NCBI RefSeq assembly: GCF_017168335.1
Contig: NZ_JABFAU010000015.1
Span: forward strand, 221,837 to 285,836
Direction of reading: 5' to 3'
DNA: 64,000 nucleotides
Origin: Rhodococcus sp. KRD162
GTDB taxonomy: Bacteria > Actinomycetota > Actinomycetes > Mycobacteriales > Mycobacteriaceae
Below, in pieces: positions 52,778 through 62,232 of this stretch. Each line of letters opens with the position of its first letter. The stretch's first letter is position 1. The notes beneath the pieces were generated by a model. It ran no database searches, was not told the DNA's origin, and was given only the letters and a program-made list of their open reading frames with translations. The position numbers and the translations under genes were made by a program.

Positions 52778-53761
52778 TTACGGTCGTTGTGCAACCGCAT
52801 TGACATCGCCGATATCGCCCTCGTCGGGTTCGGCCACTGTCAGAACTGCGTCCACGACGGCTCTGTTGGTTTCCAACTCACGCTCGAGCCGACGGAGCGT
52901 GTGCGCGATACGTGATTCTGCGAAATCACCGACGAGATCGACACTGGCCACCACGTAGATCTGCTTGGGACCGACGAACTCGATACGCACGAACCGGACC
53001 GACGCCACCTCGGGCAGTTGTTCGATTCGCTGCACTACCGCATTCCATAATGCTCTCGAACCCGGTTCACCGGTGAGGAATCGGCGGTTTCGATCGATCA
53101 GCACGAACGCGACGATTCCCAGCAGTACGCCCACCAGAATCGACCCGATGGCATCGAAGGCAGCTGAACCGGTCAGCTGATGCAGACCGATTCCCGCAGC
53201 GGCGATCACGATGCCGACCAGGGCGGCACTGTCCTCGGCGAACACAGCACGCAGCGTCGGATCCGAGGTCTCGAGTGCGTAATCGAGGAAGTCCTTGTCG
53301 TACTCGGCTGCTTCACCGCGAATCTGCCGCACCGATTGCAGAAACGACACTCCCTCGAGAACGAACGCCAGGGCCAGCACCACGTAGGCGACGAGGTAGT
53401 TCTCGCTGCTCGATTCTCCGGAGAGCAGGGAGGTGATGCCGTGCCACACCGATACCGCCGCGCCGGCGACGAAGAGTCCGATCGCCGCCAGCGTCGACCA
53501 GAAGTACGTCTCACGCCCGTACCCGAGTGGCCGCTGGTCATCGGGCCCGCGGGACCCGCGACGATTGGCCACCAGCAGGAAGATCTCGTTACCGGTGTCG
53601 GCCCACGAGTGCGCGGCTTCGGCCACCATCGACGCCGACCCGGTGAACACGGCGGCGAACGTCTTCGCAATCGCGACGCCCAGATTGGCGACGAAGGCGA
53701 TGACGACGGTGCGTAGACTTTCGCCGCCGCCGGACCCGTCGGACTTGTTTGTGCTCTTCAT
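52778..53761 (-). CDS. Cation diffusion facilitator family transporter
   Basis: A 327-aa inner-membrane efflux protein, probably exporting a divalent metal by proton antiport. Seen: a first hydrophobic helix (VVIAFVANLGVAIAKTFAAV), the TM2 metal motif AHSWADTGNE (HxxxD), further membrane spans, EDSAALVG in the fifth helix where many CDF proteins have HxxxD, and a soluble C-terminal domain rich in V/E as in the ferredoxin-like CDF tail. This pattern suggests the ZnT9/MMT1-like branch rather than classical zinc CzcD; the metal is uncertain. It lies 34 bp after the DUF779 gene on the same strand. A link to aldehyde or ethanolamine metabolism is only positional. Confidence 0.9.
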   Translation of the reverse strand: MKSTNKSDGSGGGESLRTVVIAFVANLGVAIAKTFAAVFTGSASMVAEAAHSWADTGNEIFLLVANRRGSRGPDDQRPLGYGRETYFWSTLAAIGLFVAGAAVSVWHGITSLLSGESSSENYLVAYVVLALAFVLEGVSFLQSVRQIRGEAAEYDKDFLDYALETSDPTLRAVFAEDSAALVGIVIAAAGIGLHQLTGSAAFDAIGSILVGVLLGIVAFVLIDRNRRFLTGEPGSRALWNAVVQRIEQLPEVASVRFVRIEFVGPKQIYVVASVDLVGDFAESRIAHTLRRLERELETNRAVVDAVLTVAEPDEGDIGDVNAVAQRP

Positions 53762-53795
53762 CTTTCGCACTGTATGCGCGCAGCGCATACGGTGC

Positions 53796-54334
53796 TCAGC
53801 CCTGGAGCATCCCGGGCACCGGACACGCATCGACTGCCTCGGCAACGACCAAGGGGTCGTCGGGAACCTCGGGGCGACGACCTTGTTCCCAGTCGGTGCC
53901 GACGAGCGGTGGATGCTCGGCCAGGATCTCGTTCTCCTCTGCGGTGTACGCGCGCCCGCGGCTGAGGAAGCGAACCCCTTCGGGCGATTCGAGCGAGAAT
54001 CCGCCGCCGCGGCCGGGCACCACGTCGAGCACCAGTTGAGTGTGTTTCCACGCCTGGAACTGCGATCCGGAAATCCACACCGCCACCCCGTCGGCTCCGC
54101 TCGGCAGATCGGTCGGGATCTCTCCCACGCCGAGCCGGAGGTCGATGTAGCCGAGGAGGACGTCGCGATCACCGACGATGAATTCCCCTGCCGGGTAACA
54201 CATCGGCGACGAGCCGTCACAGCATCCACCGGACTGATGCATCATCAGCTCGCCGTGGATCCCGCCGAGGCGACGGAGCAGGTCCATCGCCTCGACGGTT
54301 GTCTTCAGCCGCGCGGGCGGCCGAACCTCCACCA

Positions 54335-54335
<1 letters not shown>
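53796..54335 (-). CDS. DUF779 protein partnered with the aldehyde dehydrogenase
   Basis: A 179-aa soluble protein with the DUF779 core: HQSGGCCDGSSPMCYP (residues about 33-48), then VGDRDVLLG and VWISGSQFQAWKHTQL. The adjacent cysteines with CxDGxxPxC spacing look like a metal or redox site, but the biochemical role is unknown. It begins inside the aldehyde dehydrogenase stop (TGATG), so translation is coupled. DUF779 genes are known neighbours of ExaC-type aldehyde dehydrogenases in many bacteria, which suggests a partner or accessory role. The last ~40 residues, after AEENEILAEHPP, extend past the conserved core. Confidence 0.9.
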
Positions 54336-55858
<1,523 letters not shown>

Positions 55859-55925
55859 TGAAAATCCTCCTGATCGACACGTGCTTCACAGTTGATGCGG
55901 TGTGTGATTCAGGACACTAGGCGGT

Positions 55926-55946
55926 GCAACGTTGCAACTACGTTGC
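55926..55946. promoter_or_regulatory. Overlapping GCAAC/GTTGC inverted repeats upstream of the aldehyde dehydrogenase
   Basis: GCAACGTTGC (55926-55935) is a perfect palindrome and overlaps a second inverted repeat, GCAAC-TAC-GTTGC (55934-55946). They lie 68-88 bp upstream of the aldehyde dehydrogenase ATG in the 124-bp gap after the GAF regulator, the position expected of an activator site. The likely binder is the adjacent regulator (inference). Confidence 0.55.
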
Positions 55947-55982
55947 TGCATCCGCTCGGCGTACCGGCGGGCACCTCTGCCG

Positions 55983-57278
55983 TCAGATTCCGAGATCCTG
56001 ATCGAGCAGATCGATGCGTGCGCTGACCTGACCGTAGAGCGCGGAATCGCGGCTGAGCGTCGCCCGATAGGCCTCCCACGCGATGATGTCCGAGCGGCCG
56101 TGAATGGACGAGGTCCATTGCGCCAACAGCACCGGATCCCCGAGCCGGAGCAGGGCGGCCTGCATTCGAGACCGCAACTCCTCACGGATGTCCTCGATGC
56201 CGGGGGCGGACGATCCAGGGAGCACCGGACCGGTGTAGATACGTAGCGCGGCCTCGACGTCGCCGCGGTCGAGGGCGCGTCGGATGTCGGCGACATCGGA
56301 CGTCAACTCACCGACCAGCCGGTAGGGCCGCGAGGCCAGTCCGGCCGTGCCGAACGTCTTGCGCAGTCTCGACATCTCGGCGCGGATGGTGACCGAATCG
56401 AGCTCTTGCTCGTCGAGGAGCACGGCGAGATGGTCCGAGCTGAGCCCCTCGGGATGCTCGCCCAGGAGCAGCAGAATTTCGGCGTGCCGCTGCGAGAGAG
56501 GTATCCGACCGGATCCGCGAACCACACCGGGCCGTCCCGATCCGAGAACCTCGAGCCGAGGAGCGGTGTCGCCCAAGGATTTCGGCGAGTTCATCAGGTG
56601 CAGTCGCAACTCCGACTCGGCAGCCGCGACGGTCGCTCGCACCAACGAGAGCACCTCGGGCACCGCCACCCGTGGACCCCCGGTGATGTCGATCGCTCCC
56701 AGTATGTGGCCGCTGGTGGGGTGGTGAACCGGAGCCGCCGAACAACTCCACTCGTGCACCGACCGCGAGAAATGCTCGGATGCGAAGATCTGCACACTGT
56801 GATCGACGGCGAGTGCAGTGCCGGGAGCATTGGTACCTTTGCTCTCCTCGCTCCAGTCGACCCCTTCGGCGAATTCCATCGCGAGCGCACGATCCTTCGC
56901 GGCGGAATCACCCTCGACCCATAGCAGCCGGCCCTCCGCATCCGAGATCGCGACGAGCAATCCGGTGTCGGACGCGTCCTCGACGAGCAATTTGCGAACG
57001 ACCGGTCGGATGATGGACATCGGATGACCGCTGCGGTAGCTCTCGAGATCGGGACCGGTCAGCGTCGGTGCCTCGTTCGCACCGTCGGGGTCGACACCTT
57101 TGGTACGACTACGCATCCACGAGTCGAGGACCACGGACCTGACCGTCGAGCCGTGAGTGCGGATGTCGTCGACGAAAGATTGATGGGCACTGGACATCTT
57201 GCGCGCGAGCACAGCGATGTCCTCGCCGGGTCGCACCGCGACCCAGGGGTTGCCGCCACCGTCCGATCGGCTTGCCAT
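55983..57278 (-). CDS. GAF-domain transcriptional regulator (AcoR-like sensor without AAA+ domain)
   Basis: A 431-aa regulator. The N-terminal half (residues about 70-215) is GAF-like, with LLVAISDAEGRLLWVEGD, GTNAPGTALA, HEWSCSAAPVHHP and LGAIDITGG, the sequence style of AcoR-type acetoin/aldehyde sensors. A DNA-binding winged-helix region follows near 258-330 (SQRHAEILLLL, SVTIRAEMSRLRK). The sigma-54 AAA+ module of enteric AcoR is absent, as usual in actinobacteria. The start is ATG 57278 with AGGAAG about seven nt upstream; the frame extends to 57305 without need. Placement directly before the aldehyde dehydrogenase, with a palindrome between them, suggests that it controls that gene. Confidence 0.9.
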   Translation of the reverse strand: MASRSDGGGNPWVAVRPGEDIAVLARKMSSAHQSFVDDIRTHGSTVRSVVLDSWMRSRTKGVDPDGANEAPTLTGPDLESYRSGHPMSIIRPVVRKLLVEDASDTGLLVAISDAEGRLLWVEGDSAAKDRALAMEFAEGVDWSEESKGTNAPGTALAVDHSVQIFASEHFSRSVHEWSCSAAPVHHPTSGHILGAIDITGGPRVAVPEVLSLVRATVAAAESELRLHLMNSPKSLGDTAPRLEVLGSGRPGVVRGSGRIPLSQRHAEILLLLGEHPEGLSSDHLAVLLDEQELDSVTIRAEMSRLRKTFGTAGLASRPYRLVGELTSDVADIRRALDRGDVEAALRIYTGPVLPGSSAPGIEDIREELRSRMQAALLRLGDPVLLAQWTSSIHGRSDIIAWEAYRATLSRDSALYGQVSARIDLLDQDLGI

Positions 57279-57386
57279 TCGACACTTCCTTTGTGGCCTG
57301 TCCACATCGCTGTAACCCAGCTCACAAGCAAGGATACAACCGTGGTCGACGCGAGCGGCAGGCCCGGTCGCGTCGACTGCGAGTGC

Positions 57387-57524
57387 CTACTTCTTCTTGA
57401 CAGCCGAGGTAATGATGTCGTTGCTGGTGTCACCACTGGACTTGGCCCGCTTGTCGGCGCGCTTGTCCTTCAGAGACTTGCCGGACTTCTTGGTCATCGT
57501 GTTGCGGGGCGATTTGTCCGACAT
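57387..57524 (-). CDS. 45-aa lysine-rich small protein
   Basis: A short frame from ATG 57524 with 12 Lys and 4 Arg among 45 residues: MSDKSPRNTMTKKSGKSLKD, then KRADKRAK and a Ser/Asp-rich tail ending AVKKK. No hydrophobic segment is present. The KSLKxKRAxKRAK pattern resembles small basic actinobacterial proteins of unknown function, recalled rather than searched. No clear ribosome site is seen. It lies between mftG and the GAF regulator on the same strand. Confidence 0.6.
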   Translation of the reverse strand: MSDKSPRNTMTKKSGKSLKDKRADKRAKSSGDTSNDIITSAVKKK

Positions 57525-57542
57525 GGCAGTAAACCCATCTGT

Positions 57543-57564
57543 TGGGGAACCCGAACGGTCCCCA
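57543..57564. terminator. Weak hairpin between mftG and the small protein gene
   Basis: TGGGGA and TCCCCA arms flank a ten-base loop, 47 bp after the mftG stop. There is no T-run. It may end the mftEFG transcript. Confidence 0.3.
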
Positions 57565-57610
57565 GAACACGAACGCTACGCCTCCGATCGCGGTGTGCAT
57601 CCGCAACGGG

Positions 57611-59086
57611 TCATTGCGCACGCTCGAGTGCCGCGGCGCGCTCGGCGAACATGATGGCCGTCGCATGTGGGCCGCGGCTCGGAACCACCGGAAATGCCGA
57701 GGTATCGATCACGCGGAGTCCCTCGACGCCGCGAACGCGACACCGATCGTCGAGCACCGACTCCGGATCGGAATCCGGCCCCATCCGGGCGCTACCGGAC
57801 AGATGCAGTGACGTGCCGAGCGCCGCGAGCGGATCATCGCTCGGCGCAGCGGCCGCTCCGCCGGCCATACCGGCGAAGGCCAGCAGATCCCTCGCGAGTT
57901 CGACACCCTCGCGCATCGCGTTCCGGTCGACGTCCGAGTCGAGATAGCGGTACCGCACGTCGGGCGCTTCGAGTGGGTCCGCACTGCGCAGCGAGATTCT
58001 CCCGCGTCCCGTCGAGCGCATGAGGCCGACGCCGGCCACCTGCGGCCCACGCGCAAGACCGGAGATGAGTTGGTCGAATCTCCTGGTGTACGGCCTGATT
58101 TCCACATCACCGGCATGCAGAACTGCTTCCAGTGCAGGCGATGTCACGGAAGGACGATCGAGTGCGGTCAGCGGAACGGCCACCTCGGGATGATCACTGA
58201 ACCCGTGACCGACGCCCGGGCTGTCGGCGATTATCGAGATTCCGAGCGCCGCAGCGTCTTCGGCGCGCCCGATGCCGGATCGAAGCAGCAGCGCCGGGGT
58301 GTGAACGGCACCAGCCGACACGATGACGTTGTCGGTCCTCACAACGGTGCGTCCGCCGTCGCCGATGATCTCGACGCCGATCACTGTGGTGCCCTTGAAC
58401 ATCAACGAGGTCACTGTCGAATTTCCCTGCACACGAAGGTTTTTCCGACTGATTACTGGCAAAAGGTATGCAAGAGCTGCGCTTACGCGGCGTCCGTCGC
58501 GGATGTTCAAGGGCACTGCGCCCACTCCCCCTGACGCCGCATCGGGAGCATTCAGGTCCTCGTGCATCCGGAATCCGGCACGCACCGCGGAGTTCACGAA
58601 CGCCTCGGTCAGCGGATGCCGACTGTGCGCAGGGGTCCGCGCCACCGGCATCGGCCCACTGGACCCGTGCCATCGCCCCCTCGCTCCGAAATCGATATCG
58701 GTTTCGGATTGGACGTAGTACGGCAGCACCTGGTCGAAAGACCACAACGACTGCGGCCACGCCTCGAAGTCGCCGGGCGTGGCGCGGACGAAGTAGCCAC
58801 CGTTGACCGCTCCGGAACCGCCGAGGACCCGGCCCCGCGCGATCGTGCGGTTCACTCCCGGGGTGAGCTCGCCGCGGTAGGTCCCCACCCAGTCGCTACC
58901 GGGTCCGATGGGGAGCATCGACGCATCGACCAACGCCTCCGGGACATCGCCGACACCGGCGAACGAGGGTCCGGCTTCGAGCAGCAGCACCGACCGATCG
59001 GGATCCTCACTCAGCCGTGCTGCCACCACACATCCGCACGAACCACCTCCGACGACGACAACATCGGCGAACTCGGTCGATGTCAC
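57611..59086 (-). CDS. mftG: GMC-family oxidoreductase, mycofactocin-associated MftG
   Basis: A 491-aa FAD-dependent glucose-methanol-choline oxidoreductase. Seen: N-terminal dinucleotide fold VVVGGGSCGCVVAARLSED (res about 9-27), ARGRVLGGSGAVNGG, the second GMC signature AGAVHTPALLLRSGIG, HLSGSARMG and the closing PHATAIMFAERAA. In mycobacteria MftG is reported to pass electrons from reduced mycofactocin towards the respiratory chain. It is assigned as MftG, rather than a generic choline dehydrogenase, because it follows mftF by 33 bp. GTG 59086 is used as start; an ATG overlapping it is closed at once by a stop. No convincing ribosome site was seen. Confidence 0.88.
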   Translation of the reverse strand: MTSTEFADVVVVGGGSCGCVVAARLSEDPDRSVLLLEAGPSFAGVGDVPEALVDASMLPIGPGSDWVGTYRGELTPGVNRTIARGRVLGGSGAVNGGYFVRATPGDFEAWPQSLWSFDQVLPYYVQSETDIDFGARGRWHGSSGPMPVARTPAHSRHPLTEAFVNSAVRAGFRMHEDLNAPDAASGGVGAVPLNIRDGRRVSAALAYLLPVISRKNLRVQGNSTVTSLMFKGTTVIGVEIIGDGGRTVVRTDNVIVSAGAVHTPALLLRSGIGRAEDAAALGISIIADSPGVGHGFSDHPEVAVPLTALDRPSVTSPALEAVLHAGDVEIRPYTRRFDQLISGLARGPQVAGVGLMRSTGRGRISLRSADPLEAPDVRYRYLDSDVDRNAMREGVELARDLLAFAGMAGGAAAAPSDDPLAALGTSLHLSGSARMGPDSDPESVLDDRCRVRGVEGLRVIDTSAFPVVPSRGPHATAIMFAERAAALERAQ

Positions 59087-59119
59087 ATCGTCGACGATGC
59101 ACGTCGGTTTCGCACGTCG

Positions 59120-60517
59120 TCAACCGTCCAGACGTGGTTTGAGCGCATCGATACTGCGGGCCGACAGAGCGCCACTCCACAACCCGGCGCCGTACGCGAT
59201 GTCGTCGGCCCGCTTGAAGAAGGCGTATCGCACGGGATCGAGGCCGCCCAGTTCACGGTGCTTGTACCAATCCGAGAATGCTTCCGCCACAGCCAAACCC
59301 AGTGCGATTTTTCGTATGCGACTGGACAACAGCACAGCAAGCAAGGTGACCGGCCAATAGTGTCGACACAGAGCCGAGGCCAATTGCCACAAGCCCGCAA
59401 CGAAACCCTCCGCCGCGAGGACGGCCGCGATCCTCGTGGGTTGATCGAGACCGACGAACATCTTGCGTAGCCGAACGATCGTGACGGACAGTGTCGCGGC
59501 GGCACCGATCAGTCCGAGCCGCGTCAAACTCGCTGCCAGTATGCAGGCCACCAGGGTCCACGGCGACATCGCGATCGGCGGCACCATACCGGGATGGCGA
59601 GCGGACAGCGGTGTTGCTCCGGTCCCGTAGAACAGCTTGCGGGCGAACCACTCGGCGAACGTCACGCGATGTTCGTGCGCGACGTGCGCGACCGGCTCGT
59701 ACCGTAACCTCCAGCCGGCTTCCTGCAGCCGCCAACACAGATCGACGTCCTCGGCCACGTGCATCGTTTCGTCGAACCCGTCACAGTCCAGTGCGACCGA
59801 ACGGCGCATCAGCATCGCGGCGCTGGGAACGTAGGACACCGCACTGCCTGCTCGAACGGCCGCCTCCTTGCGCCCGAGATCCAGCGACGAGCGTGCGTGT
59901 TCGTATCGAGCGAGTGCGCTGCCCTCCGGTTCTAGCGCGACGATTCGGGGTGCAACCAAGGCGACCGCGGGATCCGAGAAGTGCCCGAGCATGACCTCGA
60001 GCCAGCCCTTGCGGGGAACGACGTCCGAGTCGAGGAAGGCGACGAAGTCGGTTGTAGCGCATCGCAATCCGGTATTGCGTGCCGCGGCGGGTCCGCGTGA
60101 GCGCTCGTGCCGCAGTACCGTCACACTGCCCACGGACCACGACGTGGCCGGTAGCGCGACCGGGATGTCGGAGCCGTCGTCGACGACGATGACGTGGAGG
60201 CCGTGCAGCGCGGCGATCAGGCGCGCAAGTCCTGCCTCGTTGTTCTTCAGTGGCACGACGACGGTGACATCGGACGGCGACGGGATGGACATCGGGCGCG
60301 GATTCCCGACGCCCGAGTCGAGCAGTTTGCGCGCCACGAGGGCGGACTGCGAGTCGGTGACCTCGATGAAACCGTCACCGATCATCGCTGCGGCGGTCGG
60401 TGCGAGTTTGAGCATCCGGGTCGGTGAACCACCGATCAGCACGCGTCCTTCGGAGTATGTACGTACGCGTGGATCGACTCGCACCCCGAAGCCATCAGGC
60501 AATCGACCTTCACCCAT
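59120..60517 (-). CDS. mftF: Mycofactocin biosynthesis glycosyltransferase MftF
   Basis: A 465-aa glycosyltransferase family 2 enzyme that adds glucose units to premycofactocin. The N-terminus has the MftF-type segment [11 protein letters not shown] and [12 protein letters not shown]. The GT2 core follows: [29 protein letters not shown] (DxD near residue 162), then [20 protein letters not shown]. Hydrophobic helices near residues 310-345 and 380-400 suggest membrane association. ATG 60517 is preferred since it leaves five residues before RLPDGF; an ATG at 60610 would add 31 residues of unlikely composition. It lies 125 bp downstream of mftE, wider than in compact mft operons. Confidence 0.93.
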   Translation of the reverse strand: MGEGRLPDGFGVRVDPRVRTYSEGRVLIGGSPTRMLKLAPTAAAMIGDGFIEVTDSQSALVARKLLDSGVGNPRPMSIPSPSDVTVVVPLKNNEAGLARLIAALHGLHVIVVDDGSDIPVALPATSWSVGSVTVLRHERSRGPAAARNTGLRCATTDFVAFLDSDVVPRKGWLEVMLGHFSDPAVALVAPRIVALEPEGSALARYEHARSSLDLGRKEAAVRAGSAVSYVPSAAMLMRRSVALDCDGFDETMHVAEDVDLCWRLQEAGWRLRYEPVAHVAHEHRVTFAEWFARKLFYGTGATPLSARHPGMVPPIAMSPWTLVACILAASLTRLGLIGAAATLSVTIVRLRKMFVGLDQPTRIAAVLAAEGFVAGLWQLASALCRHYWPVTLLAVLLSSRIRKIALGLAVAEAFSDWYKHRELGGLDPVRYAFFKRADDIAYGAGLWSGALSARSIDALKPRLDG

Positions 60518-60642
60518 CAGAAGATGGTAAGCGGACGAGCCCCCGGCGTGGCGGCCACCCGGGAAATACGACGTAACATACCTGTTCCCCGTTTTTCCCG
60601 ACGTGCCCATCGGGCTCTCACCAGGAGCTTCGCCGAGCGCGC

Positions 60643-61329
60643 TCACGCGATCACTCCGTGCTCCGACGGACTCCATCTCTGCAGCGCGTCGCGGGCACGG
60701 GTGCACAGGTGCTCGAACAGCACCCGCCCCTCCTCGGAATCGGCACCGGTGGGATCTCCGAGGACACCGTTGGCCGTGACGGGTGCCAGGCCGCCGTCGC
60801 GGAGCGCCGGAAGCAACGACGCGATGTCGGTCGGATTTCCCACCTCCGCCTTCGTCATGTCCACGGACTCCGGCGAAAGATGCAGCAGCAAAGAGGTTTC
60901 GGTACGTCCGGCGTGAGCATCTGCTCCGGGCACGGCACAGGGGAACCACACGACGTCGCGGCCCTCGTAGCGCAGCAGCAACACTGCCGAACGCACGGCA
61001 GGACCGTTGCCACCGTGCCCGTTGACGAACACCACCCGCTCTGCCCACCGACATGCCGAACGCCCGTACTCCACCAGCACCGCTTCCAGGGCTGCAGTTC
61101 CGATGGACACGGTGCCGGGAAAGCCCTCGTGCTCGCCACTGGCTCCGTACGCGATCGCGGGCCCCACCAGGACACCGGGAATGCTCCGCGCCACCGCGTC
61201 GGCGATGCGGGTGTCGGTGTCGAGCGGAAGGTGCGGCCCGTGCTGCTCGATCGAACCGACCGGGACGACGAGAGTTCGCGACCCGTCCACGTCCGGCCAG
61301 AACTGAGTACCGAGTTGGTCCGAGGCCAT
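60643..61329 (-). CDS. mftE: Mycofactocin precursor peptide peptidase MftE
   Basis: A 228-aa creatininase-family metallopeptidase that releases the C-terminal Val-Tyr-derived dipeptide from the MftC-modified MftA peptide. Seen: [19 protein letters not shown] near residues 23-42 (metal-binding Glu, His and Asp), NGHGGNGPA near 103, and [11 protein letters not shown] with the later catalytic glutamate. Length is normal. It precedes mftF on the same strand. mftA, mftB, mftC and mftD, which normally come directly before mftE, are replaced here by a divergent GntR gene, so the substrate must be encoded elsewhere in the genome. The ATG 61329 start overlaps the longest reading of the divergent gntR frame. 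Confidence 0.92.
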   Translation of the reverse strand: MASDQLGTQFWPDVDGSRTLVVPVGSIEQHGPHLPLDTDTRIADAVARSIPGVLVGPAIAYGASGEHEGFPGTVSIGTAALEAVLVEYGRSACRWAERVVFVNGHGGNGPAVRSAVLLLRYEGRDVVWFPCAVPGADAHAGRTETSLLLHLSPESVDMTKAEVGNPTDIASLLPALRDGGLAPVTANGVLGDPTGADSEEGRVLFEHLCTRARDALQRWSPSEHGVIA

Positions 61330-61363
61330 GAGGGACGATGCTATCGGACGGAACCGTGTCGTC

Positions 61364-62116
61364 ATGCGGATGAAACACTCGGTCGCTAACGTTCGCCCCG
61401 TGCCACCCCGCCGTCGATCGATATTGCTCTCACAATTGTCGATAACTGCTCCGGGTAGCCCACAGCCGTCCATTCTGCGAGAACTACGACGGGTCATTCT
61501 CGCCGGCGATGCCCCGCCGAATACCCCTATTCCGCTCAACGAGGTAGCGGAACTGTTCGGGGTGAGCAGAATCCCGGTGCGTGAATCTCTCAAGACTCTG
61601 ATCGGCGAAGGTCTGGTCGATCATCGCCCCAATCTGGGGTACACGGTTGCGCAACTCACTGCGGCCGAGCTTCGCGAAATGTACATCGTCCGAGAGGTTC
61701 TGGAGACGGCAGCATTGCCGGTTGCCGTCGAGGTGGCCACCGACGCCGACCGCGCGCATCTCGTCGAGGTGAATCGGCTGCTCGAGGCATCGCTGGCCTC
61801 GGACGACTCACGCGAATACCATCGTCTCTCGCGTGAATTCCACCTCTCTCTGACTCGGCCGTCGCGTATGTATCGCCTCCTGCATATGCTCGAATCTGCC
61901 TGGAACATAACCGAACCCATCCAACCGATGGTGCATGTGGACGGATCCGACAGGACCTCGCTGCACAGTGATCATGCCGATATGCTCACCGCATTCCTGG
62001 CCCGCGATTCTGCTGGCCTGCTGCGCGCCGCGCAACACCATCACACGCGTCTCAATTCGGTCATTTCGACCTTGTCCAACGATCAGGGATTGTTTGCCGA
62101 TCCGCCGCCGGAATAG
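61364..62116 (+). CDS. GntR-family transcriptional regulator (FadR-type)
   Basis: A regulator of about 250 aa. The winged helix-turn-helix is seen in [34 protein letters not shown] and [16 protein letters not shown]. The C-terminal part ([42 protein letters not shown]) is an all-helical FCD domain with His/Asp residues that usually bind a metal and a carboxylate. It probably controls the adjacent transporter and racemase genes. The start is uncertain: ATG 61364 is given, GTG 61400 and TTG 61436 are in frame, and none has a good ribosome site. An inverted repeat at 61417-61443 would fall inside the gene unless the TTG is used. Confidence 0.85.
   Translation: MRMKHSVANVRPVPPRRRSILLSQLSITAPGSPQPSILRELRRVILAGDAPPNTPIPLNEVAELFGVSRIPVRESLKTLIGEGLVDHRPNLGYTVAQLTAAELREMYIVREVLETAALPVAVEVATDADRAHLVEVNRLLEASLASDDSREYHRLSREFHLSLTRPSRMYRLLHMLESAWNITEPIQPMVHVDGSDRTSLHSDHADMLTAFLARDSAGLLRAAQHHHTRLNSVISTLSNDQGLFADPPPE
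61417..61443. promoter_or_regulatory. Imperfect inverted repeat at the gntR/mftE divergent start
   Basis: ATCGA and TCGAT arms, 17 bases apart with further partial pairing inside, lie in an A+T-richer patch (ATATTGC, ACAATTGTCGATAA). It is a possible autoregulatory operator or the mftE promoter region. No half-site matching a known GntR subfamily was confirmed. Confidence 0.3.
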
Positions 62117-62232
62117 CACCGCGGGAACGGCGGAAAAAGATATATCGCTCTCGTCACGAGGCCGCAACACTTCGCGTCTAACTTTTTCCTCATTCATTCG
62201 TTCACCTCATTGCCATGCCGTCAGGAGCATCG
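62117..62232. promoter_or_regulatory. Probable promoter region of the NCS1 transporter
   Basis: The gap of 116 bp after gntR holds an A+T-rich stretch (AAAAAGATATATCG at 62138-62151, and TAACTTTTTCCTCATTCATTC further on). It ends with AGGAG five nt before the ATG at 62233, which decides that start over the ATG at 62215. Exact promoter boxes cannot be fixed by eye. Confidence 0.4.

Noticed and set aside
57430..57666. 78-codon minus-strand frame between mftG and the GAF regulator
   Set aside because: It overlaps the lysine-rich small gene and the mftG 3' end in another frame and has no coding-like composition.
60518..60610. Longer MftF start at ATG 60610
   Set aside because: It would add 31 residues before RLPDGFGV, while MftF proteins begin only a few residues before that motif.
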